64,000 bases of DNA from Candidatus Tenderia electrophaga (GCA_001447805.1 CP013099.1:248001-312000), one strand, 5' to 3'; shown: positions 8,288 to 18,702, counted from the stretch's first letter. Notes: generated by a model not told the origin, from the sequence alone. Program-made: numbers and translations.

Positions 8288-10690
8288 GCTGAGGCCGGCC
8301 TCGTTGCGCCAACCGGTGTGCAGCAGCCATTGGCGTAAGTCCGTCGCGCGCGCCGGGGGATGGATGTGAAAGCCCTGCGCCAGGTCGCAGCCCATTTCCC
8401 TGAGCAGCTCCAGGGTCGCTTCATTGTCCACCCCTTCGGCGATGACCTGATGGCCCATATTGTGGGCCAGGTCGATGGTGGAGCGCACAATCACCTTGTC
8501 CTCGTTGTGTTCCAGCATGGCCTGGACGAAGGACTGATCGACCTTGATCTCGTTTACCGGCAGCTGTTTCAGATACGCCATGGAGGAATAGCCGGTGCCG
8601 AAATCGTCGATGGAGAGTTTCACGCCCATGTCATGCAGTTGTGACAGGGTCTGCATGGCCTGCATGGGATCGTACATCAAGGCGCGTTCGGTGATTTCCA
8701 GCTGCAGTTGTTCGGCCTCAAGCTGCCAGTGCTGCAGCAGTTCGCCGATATGTTGGCAGAGCTCGGTGTCGTGCAGACTGCGGGCCGACAGGTTGACGGA
8801 AATGCGCAATCTGAGGCCGGCGCTGTTCCATAGCTGCGCTTGCCGCAGCGCCTCGCGCAGCACATAGGCAGTCAATTCACGGATGTGCCCGGTCTGTTCC
8901 GCCAGCAGGATGAAGTCGTCCGGCTGGATCAGGCCTTTGTCCGGGTGCTGCCAGCGTGCCAGGGCCTCGACGCCGATGACCTGGTCGCTGCGCAGATCGA
9001 TGGTGGGTTGGTAGTGCAGCACAAACTCCTCTTGCTGCAGGCCGCGGCGCAACTCGCCCGCCATGGAGAGACGGCTCAGGCTGTGCTCATCCAGATCCGG
9101 TCGGTAAAGGGCGAAATCGATATTGGAGCGCTTGGCCACGTACATGGCCACGTCGGCCTGGCGCATCAGGGTGCTGGCGTCTTCGCTGTTCTGCGGGAAC
9201 AGGGAGATGCCCATGCTGATGCCGATATGTATGTTCTGGTCTTCAAAGATGAAGGGCAGATCGATGGCGGCGGCGATCTTGCTGGCGGCCTGGGTGACCT
9301 GCTCCGGGGCTTCGATATCGGGCAGTAGGATGGCGAATTCGTCGCCGCCCAGGCGCGCCACGGTGTCCGAGTCACGCAATACGCCGCGCAGGCGCACGGC
9401 CACTTGTTGCAGCAACAGATCGCCGAAGTGGTGGCCCAGGGTGTCGTTGATTTCCTTAAACCGGTCCAGGTCGCTGATCATCAGGGCGATGGAGCGGCCC
9501 TCGCGTTTGGCGCCGCGAATGGCCTGGTGCAAGCGGTCATGCAGCAACAGGCGATTGGGTAGGCTGGTAAGGGAATCGTGCAGGGCCTGGTGGCGCAACT
9601 CCTTGTTGGCCTCGGCCAGCTCGCGGGTACGCTTGATGACGCGCCGCTCCAGATCCTCCTGCAGGGACTTGATCTCGGCCTCGGCCTGTTTGCGTTCACT
9701 GATGTCGCGGCAAACGATGATAAAGATCGAGCTGTCCAGCTGGCAGATTTCATTGATCGAGGCCTCGACATAAAAGCGTTCCCCGGTCTTGCGTTTGCCC
9801 AGGGTTTCGTAGGGGGCGGCTTGCTCGATATCGAGCGGCGTATCGTTGTCGCCGCCGGCGAAGATGTCGGTAAATGAATTGCTGAACAACAGGTGGATAT
9901 CTTGGCCCACCACCTCGCTGGCGTTGTAAGCGAAGCTGCGCTCGGCGGCCAGATTGAATGACAGAACGTTGCCGTTCTTGTCCACCGTGATCAAGGCGTC
10001 GGCGACATTGGCCATGATGGTGCTCAGGCGTGCCTCGCGGGTGGCCAAGGCCTCGCTTTGATTCACCAGTTCGGCACGCATGGATTCCAGATCATGGGCC
10101 AGTTGACGGAGCTCGCGAATGCCGCTATGCAGTTCCAGGCGACGTGAATGTTTACCGGCGGCGATATCGCGCGCCGCCTCACGCAGGCGGATCAAGGGAC
10201 GGGTCAATTGCGGCCCCATGATGGCGGCCATCAACACCGCCAAACAGATATAGCCCAGGACGATGTAGAGACCGTAGCGTTGCGCCTGGCCGATGAGGCC
10301 CAGGGTGTCGCGTTCGTCATAGCCAAGCTGAAGGATGTAGTTTTGGCCGCTGATCTTGAGCGGCACGGCGATATGATAGGTGTGATCGTCCTGGTCGCCG
10401 AAGGCAGCATCGGTCTCGATGGCGGTGATGGAACCGTCCTGAATATTCAGATGAATCAGATTGAGCTTGCCCGCGCGGATGTCGGCGAGATCTTGCGGCG
10501 GTCGTGGGTAATGTTCCAAGGTGGCGGCCAGCTGCAGCGCGCTGGTCATGCTGCGATCCAGGAATTGTTGTTGGAAGTGCTGCGCCAGGGCCGGCAGGAT
10601 AAGGACGAAGACCACGGACCCCAACAGGCCGTGTATGAGCAATTCACCCAATACCATCCGGCTGGTGAATCTGTTCAGCAAACCGCCCAT
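8264..10690 (-). CDS. Membrane PAS-GGDEF-EAL protein (c-di-GMP synthesis and/or degradation)
   Basis: An 808-residue signalling protein. The N-terminus has a membrane helix (about 15-36), a periplasmic sensor region to about 138, a second helix (141-158), a HAMP linker, a PAS domain (about 220-335), a GGDEF domain (368-530) and an EAL domain (545-800). The cyclase motif GGDEF is intact at 448-452, with an RxxD inhibitory site (RDSD, 439-442). The phosphodiesterase motifs EALARW (575) and DDFGTGYSS are intact too. Both activities are possible by sequence; which dominates cannot be told. It is convergent with pgpA and overlaps it. Confidence 0.93.
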   Translation of the reverse strand: MGGLLNRFTSRMVLGELLIHGLLGSVVFVLILPALAQHFQQQFLDRSMTSALQLAATLEHYPRPPQDLADIRAGKLNLIHLNIQDGSITAIETDAAFGDQDDHTYHIAVPLKISGQNYILQLGYDERDTLGLIGQAQRYGLYIVLGYICLAVLMAAIMGPQLTRPLIRLREAARDIAAGKHSRRLELHSGIRELRQLAHDLESMRAELVNQSEALATREARLSTIMANVADALITVDKNGNVLSFNLAAERSFAYNASEVVGQDIHLLFSNSFTDIFAGGDNDTPLDIEQAAPYETLGKRKTGERFYVEASINEICQLDSSIFIIVCRDISERKQAEAEIKSLQEDLERRVIKRTRELAEANKELRHQALHDSLTSLPNRLLLHDRLHQAIRGAKREGRSIALMISDLDRFKEINDTLGHHFGDLLLQQVAVRLRGVLRDSDTVARLGGDEFAILLPDIEAPEQVTQAASKIAAAIDLPFIFEDQNIHIGISMGISLFPQNSEDASTLMRQADVAMYVAKRSNIDFALYRPDLDEHSLSRLSMAGELRRGLQQEEFVLHYQPTIDLRSDQVIGVEALARWQHPDKGLIQPDDFILLAEQTGHIRELTAYVLREALRQAQLWNSAGLRLRISVNLSARSLHDTELCQHIGELLQHWQLEAEQLQLEITERALMYDPMQAMQTLSQLHDMGVKLSIDDFGTGYSSMAYLKQLPVNEIKVDQSFVQAMLEHNEDKVIVRSTIDLAHNMGHQVIAEGVDNEATLELLREMGCDLAQGFHIHPPARATDLRQWLLHTGWRNEAGLSSEQQPGA

Positions 10691-10811
10691 GGTGGGTTTC
10701 GCCGCTTCGCCTCCGCTGTCTTCGAGATGGTGGCGGGGGCATACTGACCGTTAGTGTTCGATTACCCCCGGGCTGACAACTCTACCGGTAAGCCGAGGGC
10801 ACCACAAGTGT

Positions 10812-11606
10812 TTAGAGCAGCGTCGCAGTCTTGTCCTGTTCGATCAGGGCATAGGCCGAGTGATTGTGGATGGATTCGAAGTTTTCCGATTCCACGGTGT
10901 AGGCGACGATGCGGTCGTCGGCATTGAGGCTGGCGGCCACGTCGCGCACCATGTCCTCGACGAACTTGGGATTATCATAGGCGCGCTCGGTGACGTATTT
11001 CTCGTCGGGGCGCTTGAGCAGGCCGTAGAGTTCACAGGAGGCCTGGCCCTCGACCAGGTCGATGATGTCCTCGATCCAGACGAAATCGCGGGTGCGCACC
11101 GAGACCGTCACATGGGAGCGCTGGTTATGGGCGCCGCGTTCCGAGATCTGCTTGGAGCAGGGGCACAGGCTGGTCACCGGTACCACCACCTTGATGTCGA
11201 CGCGCGGGGTCGCGTCGCGGATCTCGCCGATCAGGGTGACGTCGTAATCCATCAGGCTCTTCACGCCGGAAACGGGCGCCGGCTTGTCGACGAAATAGGA
11301 AAACGACATTTCTATATGGCCGGCCTCGGCGTCCAGGCGTGTCACCATTTCCTGCAGCATGTGCTCGAAGGATTCCACCGATAGTTCGCGTTCGTAGTTG
11401 TTGAGGATCTCCACGAAGCGCGACATGTGGGTGCCCTTGAAGTTGTGGGGCAGGTTCACATACATGTTGAAATTGGCGATGGTGTGCTGCTCGCCTTCGC
11501 TGCGGTCCTTGACCCGCACCGGGTGGCGGATGTCCTTGATGCCCACCTTGTTGATGGGAATGCGGCGGGTGTCGGCGCTGCTTTGTACGTCGTCGATAGC
11601 GGCCAT
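10812..11606 (-). CDS. folE2: GTP cyclohydrolase FolE2 (type IB)
   Basis: Makes 7,8-dihydroneopterin triphosphate from GTP, the first step of folate and queuosine precursor synthesis. It is the FolE2 family rather than zinc-dependent FolE: the active-site segment [19 protein letters not shown] is intact near residue 150. The length of 264 residues is normal. In many bacteria FolE2 lets the pathway work under zinc limitation, often under Zur control; I see no convincing Zur box upstream. queD lies upstream on the same strand, separated by 167 AT-rich bases that may hold a separate promoter. Confidence 0.95.
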   Translation of the reverse strand: MAAIDDVQSSADTRRIPINKVGIKDIRHPVRVKDRSEGEQHTIANFNMYVNLPHNFKGTHMSRFVEILNNYERELSVESFEHMLQEMVTRLDAEAGHIEMSFSYFVDKPAPVSGVKSLMDYDVTLIGEIRDATPRVDIKVVVPVTSLCPCSKQISERGAHNQRSHVTVSVRTRDFVWIEDIIDLVEGQASCELYGLLKRPDEKYVTERAYDNPKFVEDMVRDVAASLNADDRIVAYTVESENFESIHNHSAYALIEQDKTATLL

Positions 11607-11773
11607 AGGTTTATCCTAGAAATAGCGGTTGAATGGGGTGGAGTGTGCGTTTTTCGCGGTGCAATGCGCTCCATAGCGGCGTCAGTAGTAGGGCGATCTC
11701 AAATTTCATCAATAAGTAAAATAAATTCATAAGGTTCAATTTCCAGCGAAGCGGTCAACGGCTATTTTTAGGA

Positions 11774-12154
11774 TCACTCCTCGGTATAACGGACACAGGC
11801 CCGTTCGGTTTCCCAGATGGTGATGGCGCTGACGCGCGCGGAGTCGCCGTTGAGGCGCTCGGCCAGCTGGTGATAGATATAGGCGGCGATGTTTTCCGCC
11901 GTCGGGTTGATCTCGTCGAAGGGGCTGAGTTCATTGAGATAGGTATGATCCAGCCGCTCGCAGATCGCCTTGGTGGCCTGGCGGATCTGTTTGAAATCCA
12001 TGCCCATGCCCACCTCGTTAAGCGCCGTGGCCGTGACCTCCGCCTCCACCTGCCAATTGTGGCCATGCAGATTGGCGCAGTCGCCGGGATATTGGCGCAG
12101 GGAATGGGCCGCGGCAAAATCAGTCACAATCTTGAGGGTATAGCGTGCGGACAT
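11774..12154 (-). CDS. queD: 6-carboxytetrahydropterin synthase QueD
   Basis: Converts dihydroneopterin triphosphate to 6-carboxytetrahydropterin on the way to queuosine. The CxxxHGH zinc/catalytic motif is present (CANLHGHNW, near residue 27), with the first zinc histidine in FAAAHSL and the catalytic Glu in WETERACVRY. The length of 126 residues is normal. It sits between dxs and folE2; the folE2 product is its substrate, so the pairing makes metabolic sense. Confidence 0.94.
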   Translation of the reverse strand: MSARYTLKIVTDFAAAHSLRQYPGDCANLHGHNWQVEAEVTATALNEVGMGMDFKQIRQATKAICERLDHTYLNELSPFDEINPTAENIAAYIYHQLAERLNGDSARVSAITIWETERACVRYTEE

Positions 12155-12178
12155 AATGCTGGGTACACCAAAAAAATA

Positions 12179-14074
12179 CTAAAAGGAATTCGCTTGGACC
12201 ACCGTGGGCGGGGATTGGTTGCCCGCCAGATAGCGATTGACCCGGTCTATTATACCCTGAATCGTCAATCCTGACTCGTTTAGTAAGGATTGGCGGTCGC
12301 CGTGCTGGACGAAATAGTCGGGCAGTCCCATGCGGATCAGCGCCGGGCGTTGCGCCTGGCCGTCGAGCAACCGGGCCACCAGGCCGCCGGCGCCGCCGAT
12401 GACGGCGTTTTCCTCGATGGTCAACAGCAGTTCGTGGCTGGCAGCGAGCTTCAGTACCAAGGGCTCGTCCAGCGGTTTGACGAAGCGCATATTGACCACG
12501 GTGGCGTCCAGTTGCTCGCCCGCGGTTGCGGCAATCTCGACCATGCTGCCGAAGGCCAGCAGGGCCACCCGTTTACCCTGGCGGCGCAGCTCGGCGCGGC
12601 CCAGAGGCAGGGCGGTCATCTCTTTTTCCACTGTCACGCCGGGGCCGCTGCCGCGCGGATAGCGCACCGCCGCCGGACCGTCCAGGTGGAAGCCGGTATA
12701 GAGCATCTGGCGACACTCATTTTCGTCCGCCGGCGCCATGATGGTCAGGTTGGGGATGCAGCTGAGATAACTCAGATCGAAGCTGCCGGCATGGGTGGGG
12801 CCGTCGGGGCCCACCAGGCCGGCACGGTCGATGGCGAACAGCACCGGCAGATTTTGCAGCGCCACATCGTGGATCAGCTGGTCATAGGCGCGTTGCAGAA
12901 AGGTGGAATAGATGGCCACCACCGGCTTCATGCCCTCGCAGGCTAGGCCCGCCGCCAAGGTGACGGCGTGCTGTTCGGCGATGCCCACATCGATGTAGCG
13001 CTTGGGAAATTGTTGCGAAAACTCCACCAGGCCGGAGCCTTCGCGCATGGCCGGGGTGATGCCGATGAGGCGCTCATCGGCCTGTGCCATGTCGCACAGC
13101 CACTGACCGAACACCTGGGTGTAGGTGACGGCCGAACCCTTGGCCAGCGGTTCGCCGTTGTCCGGATCGAACTTGCCCACCCCGTGATAGCTGCAGGGAT
13201 TCTGCTCCGCCGGTTTGAAGCCCTTGCCCTTCTTGGTGACGATGTGGAGAAATTGCGGCCCCTCGATCTTGCGCATGTTCTTTAGGGTGCCGATGAGGGT
13301 GGGCAGGTCGTGGCCGTCGATGGGGCCGATGTAGTTAAAGCCCAGTTCTTCGAACAGGGTGCCGGGCACCACCATGCCCTTCATGTGTTCCTCGGCACGT
13401 TTGGCCAGCTCCCACACCGAGGGCATCTTGCCCAGTACCTTCTTACTGTTTTCGCGCACGGACGAATAAAACTTGCCCGACAGCACCCGCGCCAGGTAGT
13501 TGGACATGCCGCCGACGTTGGGCGAGATGGACATCTCGTTGTCGTTGAGGATGACCAGCAGATTGGCGTCCACGTCGCCGGCGTGATTGAGGGCCTCGAA
13601 GGCCATGCCGGCGGTCAGGGCGCCATCGCCGATGACGGCCACCACCTTGCGCGCGCTGTGTTGTTCCTGGGCCGCCAGCGCCATGCCCAGGGCGGCGCTG
13701 ACGGAGGTGCTGGAGTGGCCTACACCGAAGGTGTCGTAGGGGCTTTCCTCGCGCTTAGGAAACCCCGCCAGGCCGCCCTTCTGGCGCAGCGTCGGCATGC
13801 GCTCGCGGCGGCCGGTGAGGATCTTGTGCGGATAGCTCTGGTGGCCCACGTCCCACACCAGCCGGTCCTCGGGCGTATTGAAGACATAGTGCAGAGCGAT
13901 GGTCAGCTCGATGGTGCCCAGCCCGGCCGACAGGTGACCGCCAGTGTGGCTGACCGACTGGATCAGGAAGCGGCGCAGCTCGTCCGCCAGCGTCGCCAGC
14001 TCGTCCTGCGGCAGGCGGCGCAGGTCGTCCGGGGCGGCGATACTTTCCAGCAGGGTATAGCTTGGGGTGGTCAT
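12179..14074 (-). CDS. dxs: 1-deoxy-D-xylulose-5-phosphate synthase
   Basis: The thiamine diphosphate enzyme that starts the MEP isoprenoid pathway from pyruvate and glyceraldehyde 3-phosphate. The TPP site [18 protein letters not shown] is intact, with the [19 protein letters not shown] block at the N-terminus and [18 protein letters not shown] in the transketolase-like domain. The length of 631 residues is normal. It lies 78 bases downstream of ispA. The ATG has no clear ribosome-binding site. Confidence 0.97.
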   Translation of the reverse strand: MTTPSYTLLESIAAPDDLRRLPQDELATLADELRRFLIQSVSHTGGHLSAGLGTIELTIALHYVFNTPEDRLVWDVGHQSYPHKILTGRRERMPTLRQKGGLAGFPKREESPYDTFGVGHSSTSVSAALGMALAAQEQHSARKVVAVIGDGALTAGMAFEALNHAGDVDANLLVILNDNEMSISPNVGGMSNYLARVLSGKFYSSVRENSKKVLGKMPSVWELAKRAEEHMKGMVVPGTLFEELGFNYIGPIDGHDLPTLIGTLKNMRKIEGPQFLHIVTKKGKGFKPAEQNPCSYHGVGKFDPDNGEPLAKGSAVTYTQVFGQWLCDMAQADERLIGITPAMREGSGLVEFSQQFPKRYIDVGIAEQHAVTLAAGLACEGMKPVVAIYSTFLQRAYDQLIHDVALQNLPVLFAIDRAGLVGPDGPTHAGSFDLSYLSCIPNLTIMAPADENECRQMLYTGFHLDGPAAVRYPRGSGPGVTVEKEMTALPLGRAELRRQGKRVALLAFGSMVEIAATAGEQLDATVVNMRFVKPLDEPLVLKLAASHELLLTIEENAVIGGAGGLVARLLDGQAQRPALIRMGLPDYFVQHGDRQSLLNESGLTIQGIIDRVNRYLAGNQSPPTVVQANSF

Positions 14075-14126
14075 GTTCTATATAGGTGCGCGCGGGAAAA
14101 CGGTGAATTATGAGCCCCGGGCGGGC

Positions 14127-14140
14127 TGGGCGCAAGCCCA
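14127..14140. other. Small GNRA-type hairpin between ispA and dxs
   Basis: TGGGC-GCAA-GCCCA is a perfect 5-bp stem in the 78-base ispA-dxs gap. There is no T run on either side, so it is not a standard terminator; it may affect mRNA processing or stability. Confidence 0.3.
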
Positions 14141-14152
14141 ACACCATCCGGG

Positions 14153-15052
14153 TTAACTGCTGCGCGAGATGATGTAGCGCGCCATCCAGCGCAGCGGCTC
14201 GGCCGCCGGGCCGAATTCCGCCAGACTGGTCAGGGCCTCGTGATACAACTCCGCGGCGCGCTGCTTGGCGCCGTCCAGGCCCAGCAGGGCGGGATAGGTG
14301 GGTTTGTCCAGGGCCAGATCGGCGCCCCGGGTCTTGCCCAAGGTGGTGGTATCGCCCTCCACGTCAAGGATGTCGTCCTGGATCTGGAAGGCCAGACCGA
14401 TGCACTTGGCGTAGTGGTCCAGCTGTTTCAGCTGCGCCTCGCTGACCGCGGCGCTGCTCAGGGCGCCGAGCATGACGCTGGCGCGGATTAGGGCGCCGGT
14501 CTTGTGGATGTGCATCAGCTCCAGCGCCGGCAGGTCGAGGTGTTTGCCTACCGCTTCCAGGTCGATGGCCTGGCCGCCGGCCATGCCGCGCGAACCCGAG
14601 GCCAGGGCCAGTCGGTCGATCATTTGCAGGCGCCGTTGCGCGTCCACGTGAAGTGCCTCGTCATGAGCCAGCACGTGAAACGCCAGGGCCTGGATGGCAT
14701 CGCCGGCGAGGATGGCGGTGGCCTCGTCGAAGGCGCGGTGACAGGTGGGCTTGCCGCGCCGCAGCGCGTCGTCGTCCATGGCCGGCAGGTCGTCGTGGAT
14801 CAGAGAATAGGCGTGGATCAGTTCCACCGCGCAGGCGGGGGCGTCCAGTTGCGCCGCGGGCACGTCCAGGGCCTGGCCGGCGCTGTAGACCAGAAACGGC
14901 CGCACCCGCTTGCCGCCGTCAAGCACGGCATAGCGCATGGCCTGGTGCAGCCGCTGCGGCGCGATATCCGCCTGTGGCAGCCAGCGCTCGAGGGCCTGTT
15001 CGGTGCGCGCCTGGTGGGCGGCGAGCAATTCCCCTAGCGTATGCTCATTCAT
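14153..15052 (-). CDS. ispA: Farnesyl diphosphate synthase (geranyltranstransferase)
   Basis: Condenses IPP with DMAPP and GPP to farnesyl diphosphate. Both aspartate-rich motifs are present: [10 protein letters not shown] (first) and [13 protein letters not shown] (second), and the chain-length region fits a short-chain synthase. The length is 299 residues. Its start overlaps the end of xseB (ATGAATGA), indicating translational coupling in the conserved xseB-ispA-dxs order. Confidence 0.96.
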   Translation of the reverse strand: MNEHTLGELLAAHQARTEQALERWLPQADIAPQRLHQAMRYAVLDGGKRVRPFLVYSAGQALDVPAAQLDAPACAVELIHAYSLIHDDLPAMDDDALRRGKPTCHRAFDEATAILAGDAIQALAFHVLAHDEALHVDAQRRLQMIDRLALASGSRGMAGGQAIDLEAVGKHLDLPALELMHIHKTGALIRASVMLGALSSAAVSEAQLKQLDHYAKCIGLAFQIQDDILDVEGDTTTLGKTRGADLALDKPTYPALLGLDGAKQRAAELYHEALTSLAEFGPAAEPLRWMARYIISRSS

Positions 15053-15281
15053 CGCTGTCGAAGGCCTCGGGCACGCCGTCTTTGTCCATCAGGATTTGTA
15101 CCTTCTGTTCGGCCTGCTGCAGGGCCTGCTGGCAGCTGCGCGTCAGGGTGACGCCGCGCTCGAACAGTTTGAGCGATTCCTCCAGGCTGATGTCGCCCTG
15201 TTCCAGGGTCTCGACCAGGCCTTCCAGTTCGGCCAGGGCGGTTTCAAAGTCGGGTTGTTTTTTTGTCGTCTTTCTAGGCAT
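15045..15281 (-). CDS. xseB: Exodeoxyribonuclease VII small subunit
   Basis: A 78-residue helical protein that partners XseA in exonuclease VII. It matches the family: [19 protein letters not shown] followed by [20 protein letters not shown]. The N-terminus is basic (MPRKTTKKQ). First gene of the xseB-ispA-dxs operon, divergent from parE across 175 bases. Confidence 0.95.
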   Translation of the reverse strand: MPRKTTKKQPDFETALAELEGLVETLEQGDISLEESLKLFERGVTLTRSCQQALQQAEQKVQILMDKDGVPEAFDSDE

Positions 15282-15456
15282 AGGGGTTTAATCGGCGTAG
15301 GGTGCGCAACGCGCAACAATACTATTCGGGTTCATATCGAAGGGCGCGCGCTGCGCCCCCGCCATTGACACTATTATCATCTGGGCATGGTGCGTTTCCA
15401 GGGTCCACATGATACAGTTTCCGCGCATTGAATTAACAGGGAATTTAAGATTTTGT

Positions 15457-17349
15457 ATGAGTAATCAGTACGATGCCTCCGCCATAGAAGTCCTCAGCGG
15501 TCTCGAGCCGGTGCGCAAACGCCCGGGGATGTATACCGACACCACCCGTCCCAACCACTTGGCCCAGGAAGTGATCGACAACTCGGTGGACGAGGCGGTC
15601 GCCGGCCATGCCAAATACGTCTCCATCACCTTGTATAAAGACGGTTCTCTCGAAGTGGAGGACGACGGCCGCGGTATGCCGGTGGATATCCACCCCAAAG
15701 AGGGCGTGCCCGGCATCGAGGTGATCCTCACCAAGCTGCACGCCGGCGGCAAGTTTTCCAACAAGAGTTATCGTTTTTCCGGCGGTCTGCACGGGGTCGG
15801 GGTGTCGGTGGTCAACGCCCTGTCCAAACATCTGGAGGTCTGGGTCAAACGCGGCGGCCAGGAGCACAATATCGCCTTCGCCAACGGCCAGAAGGTCTCG
15901 GATCTGGAGGCGGTGGCTAAGGTGGGCAAGCAAAACACCGGCACCCGGCTGCGCTTTTGGCCCGATCCCCAGTTTTTCGATTCGGCCAAGTTTTCGGTCG
16001 CCAAGCTCAAACACGTGCTGCGCGCCAAGGCGGTGCTGTGCCCCGGCCTGCAGGTCAGCTTTTTCGACGAGCAGGCGGATGAACATGAGGAATGGCATTA
16101 CGAGGACGGCCTGAGTGATTACCTGAGCGGCGCCCTGGAGGGGGTCCCCTTACTGCCGGAGGAATTGTTTACCGGCAGCATGGCCGGCGCTCACGAGGCG
16201 GCCGACTGGGCCGTGGTGTGGCTGCCCGAGGGCGGCGAGCTGATCACCGAGAGCTATGTCAATCTCATCCCCACCGCCCAGGGCGGCACCCATGTCAACG
16301 GCTTGCGCACCGGCCTTACCGACGCCATCCGCGAGTTCTGCGAATTCCGTAATCTGTTGCCGCGCGGCGTCAAGCTCACCCCGGACGATGTCTGGGACAA
16401 ATGCGCCTACGTGCTGTCGGTGAAGCTGGAGGACCCCCAGTTCAGCGGCCAGACCAAGGAGCGCCTGTCCTCGCGCGAATGCGCCCCGTTCGTCTCCGGC
16501 GTGGTCAAGGACGCCTTCAGTCTGTGGCTCAACCAGCACACCGATGCCGGCGAGCAGATCGCCGTGCTGGCCATCAGCAGCGCCCAATCGCGCCTGCGCG
16601 CCGGCAAGAAGGTGGTGCGCAAGAAGGTCACCTCAGGTCCGGCCCTGCCGGGTAAGCTGGCGGATTGTTCCTCCCAGGATCCCGGCCGCGCCGAATTGTT
16701 TCTGGTGGAAGGGGACTCGGCCGGGGGGTCGGCCAAGCAGGCGCGCGATCGCGAATTCCAGGCCATCATGCCGCTGCGCGGCAAGATCCTGAACACCTGG
16801 GAGGTGGACCCGGCCGAGGTGCTGGGCTCGCAGGAGGTGCACGATATCTCAGTGGCCATCGGTGTCGAGCCCGGCTCCGACGAGCTCAAGGGCTTGCGCT
16901 ATGGCAAGGTCTGTATCCTGGCCGATGCCGACTCCGACGGCGCCCACATCGCCACCCTGTTGTGCGCCCTGTTCCTGCGCCACTTCCGCCCGCTGGTGGA
17001 GGCCGGTCATGTTCACGTGGCCATGCCGCCCCTGTTTCGCATCGACGTGGGCAAACAGGTCTTCTATGCCCTGGACGAGGCCGAGCGTGAGGGCGTGCTG
17101 GACCGCATCGCCGCCGAGAAGCTCAAGGGCAAGGTCAATGTGCAGCGCTTCAAGGGCCTGGGCGAGATGAACCCCCTGCAGCTGCGCGAGACCACCATCG
17201 ATCCCGACACCCGCCGGCTGGTGCAGCTCACCCTCGACAGCGGCGACGACACCTACCAGATCATGGACATGCTACTGGCCAAGAAGCGTGCCGCCGACCG
17301 CCGCGCCTGGTTGGAGCGCAAGGGCAACCTGGCGGACGTGGCGCTATAA
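15457..17349 (+). CDS. parE: DNA topoisomerase IV subunit B
   Basis: ATPase subunit of topoisomerase IV, which decatenates replicated chromosomes. It starts MSNQYDASAIEVLSGLEPVR, matching ParE; an upstream in-frame ATG (15409) would add 16 unlike residues. GHKL motifs DNSVDEA and DDGRGMPV, the TOPRIM motifs EGDSAGGSAKQARDR and DADSDGAHI, and the PLRGKILN block are intact. At 630 residues it is the same length as E. coli ParE. Choice of ParE over GyrB rests on the short length and the RPGMYTDTTRPNHL segment. parC is not adjacent. Confidence 0.96.
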   Translation: MSNQYDASAIEVLSGLEPVRKRPGMYTDTTRPNHLAQEVIDNSVDEAVAGHAKYVSITLYKDGSLEVEDDGRGMPVDIHPKEGVPGIEVILTKLHAGGKFSNKSYRFSGGLHGVGVSVVNALSKHLEVWVKRGGQEHNIAFANGQKVSDLEAVAKVGKQNTGTRLRFWPDPQFFDSAKFSVAKLKHVLRAKAVLCPGLQVSFFDEQADEHEEWHYEDGLSDYLSGALEGVPLLPEELFTGSMAGAHEAADWAVVWLPEGGELITESYVNLIPTAQGGTHVNGLRTGLTDAIREFCEFRNLLPRGVKLTPDDVWDKCAYVLSVKLEDPQFSGQTKERLSSRECAPFVSGVVKDAFSLWLNQHTDAGEQIAVLAISSAQSRLRAGKKVVRKKVTSGPALPGKLADCSSQDPGRAELFLVEGDSAGGSAKQARDREFQAIMPLRGKILNTWEVDPAEVLGSQEVHDISVAIGVEPGSDELKGLRYGKVCILADADSDGAHIATLLCALFLRHFRPLVEAGHVHVAMPPLFRIDVGKQVFYALDEAEREGVLDRIAAEKLKGKVNVQRFKGLGEMNPLQLRETTIDPDTRRLVQLTLDSGDDTYQIMDMLLAKKRAADRRAWLERKGNLADVAL

Positions 17350-17358
17350 AGCCGTGGC

Positions 17359-17413
17359 GTTCGCCGGTGATTGCGTGCCGACGGCATCGCGCTGCATCAC
17401 CGAATAGGCGAAC
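17359..17413. other. Nested inverted repeat between convergent parE and tonB
   Basis: GTTCGCC (17359-17365) plus GGTGAT (17366-17371) pair with ATCACC (17396-17401) and GGCGAAC (17407-17413), with five unpaired bases on one side; a small TGCCG-A-CGGCA hairpin sits in the loop. There is no T run. The position between convergent genes suggests a two-way transcription end or RNA-stabilising structure. Confidence 0.4.
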
Positions 17414-17464
17414 TTGGCCGCGGCACCGGCCGGGTATCCCGGTTCCAGGCGGTTGGTTCGCCGC

Positions 17465-18292
17465 TCAGCGCAGCGCGAAGCGCACCGGCACCACCACCTC
17501 CAGCTGCGCCTGCGCCAGCTCTGCCGGCAGCGGTGGTAAAGGCCGGGCGCGTTCCAGCATCTCCCTGACCTCGCGGTCCAGCAGGCGGTGGCCGCTGCTG
17601 CGCTGGATGCGCGCATCGATCACCGTGCCGTCGCGCTCGATGACGAAATACAGCAGCGCCGTGCCTTCCTGACGGCGCAGCTGCGCCCGGCGCGGATACT
17701 GGCGATGCCGTTCCAGCCAGGCCTGCAGGCGCGCGAAGTAGTCCGCCTCCAGGCCGACGGCGCCGCCGCCCTGTTGTTGCGGCGCCGCGGCCTGCGCCGT
17801 TTTCGAGGGTTCTGTCGCCGGCGCCGGCTGGGGATCGCGCGCTGCCGCTGGGGTCTTGGACGGTGCCGGCGCGGATGTGACCTCGGCGGCGGGGGTGGCC
17901 GGCTCGGCTGCGGGCCGCGGCTCGGGTTCGACCAGGGGCTCGACCAGCGGCTCTGGCTCGGCCAGCGGCTCGGGCACGTTCTGTGGTTCCGGTTCGATCT
18001 GCGGTTCAGTCTCGGCGACAGGGGCTTCGGTCGGTTCGGGCTGCGCCGGGGGTTTACGGTCGGCCTGCGCTTCGGGCGCCGCTTGAGCGTCGGGTTCGGC
18101 TTGGGACTCGGCCTGCACGTCGGTCTCGGGCGCTGCCTCGGCCGCCACCGGCGCCAAGGCGATCTCGAGCCCGCCGGCACCGGCGGCGCGGCTGCCGCGC
18201 TCGGGCGGCGCCTGGAGCAGCAGCGTCAGCCCCGCATGGGCCGTGAGGGCCAGGCCCAGCGCGGCGAGCCAGTGGCGTCGCCCCGGTTCCAT
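17465..18292 (-). CDS. tonB: TonB energy transducer
   Basis: Links the inner-membrane ExbB/ExbD motor to outer-membrane receptors. It has one N-terminal membrane helix, a long periplasmic spacer rich in Pro and Glu (about residues 55-170), and a C-terminal TonB domain (about 190-275) with YPRRAQLRRQEGTALLYFVI and the usual DREVREMLERARPLPPLP end. The length is 275 residues. It is the last gene of the receptor-PepSY-exbB-exbD-exbD-tonB run, its start overlapping the preceding exbD stop by one base. Confidence 0.92.
   Translation of the reverse strand: MEPGRRHWLAALGLALTAHAGLTLLLQAPPERGSRAAGAGGLEIALAPVAAEAAPETDVQAESQAEPDAQAAPEAQADRKPPAQPEPTEAPVAETEPQIEPEPQNVPEPLAEPEPLVEPLVEPEPRPAAEPATPAAEVTSAPAPSKTPAAARDPQPAPATEPSKTAQAAAPQQQGGGAVGLEADYFARLQAWLERHRQYPRRAQLRRQEGTALLYFVIERDGTVIDARIQRSSGHRLLDREVREMLERARPLPPLPAELAQAQLEVVVPVRFALR
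17900..18060. repeat. Low-complexity Pro-Glu coding repeat in tonB
   Basis: Repeats of (V/L/A)EPEP-type units, seen as recurring GGCTCGG/GGCTCGACC words on the plus strand. They encode the rigid periplasm-spanning spacer of TonB and are prone to length change by slippage. Confidence 0.6.
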
Positions 18293-18702
18293 CAGTCGCG
18301 CTCCAGGGTGAGCAGCTGGATCGTCTCCACCCCTACCCGGCGCAGCGCTTCCATTACCGCCACCAGCCGGGTGGCCTCGGCGCGACTGTCGGCCTTGATG
18401 CGCAAGCTGGCCGGCGCCGCGCCGTCGGCGCTGAGCCGCGCGCCCAAGCCCGCCAGGGAGACCGTCTCCTGCCCCAGTGCCAACTGGCCGTCAGCGCCGA
18501 TGTGCAGCAGCGGCGCCTCCTCGTCGGCCGGGCCGCCGGCGCTGGCGGCGGGCGGCTCGACCTCGAAGGGGGTCACCTCGGTGAAACTGCCGACGATCAT
18601 GAAGAAGATCAACAGCAGGAACACCACGTTGATCAGCGGCAGGATGCGCTCGTCGTCATCCTGTCCGGCGCGGGCCGGCGGGGTGAACATGGGATGTTTC
18701 AC
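18292..18702 (-). CDS. exbD: ExbD-type biopolymer transport protein (second copy)
   Basis: A 136-residue ExbD/TolR family protein: short cytoplasmic N-terminus, one membrane helix (about 24-44) with the proton-carrying aspartate region ILPLINVVFLLLIFFMI, and a periplasmic domain. In this copy the usual Asp of the helix (LIDVVF) is replaced by Asn (LINVVF), which is seen in one member of paired ExbD proteins. It overlaps the neighbouring exbD by 4 bases (ATGA) and tonB by one base. Confidence 0.9.
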   Translation of the reverse strand: MKHPMFTPPARAGQDDDERILPLINVVFLLLIFFMIVGSFTEVTPFEVEPPAASAGGPADEEAPLLHIGADGQLALGQETVSLAGLGARLSADGAAPASLRIKADSRAEATRLVAVMEALRRVGVETIQLLTLERD

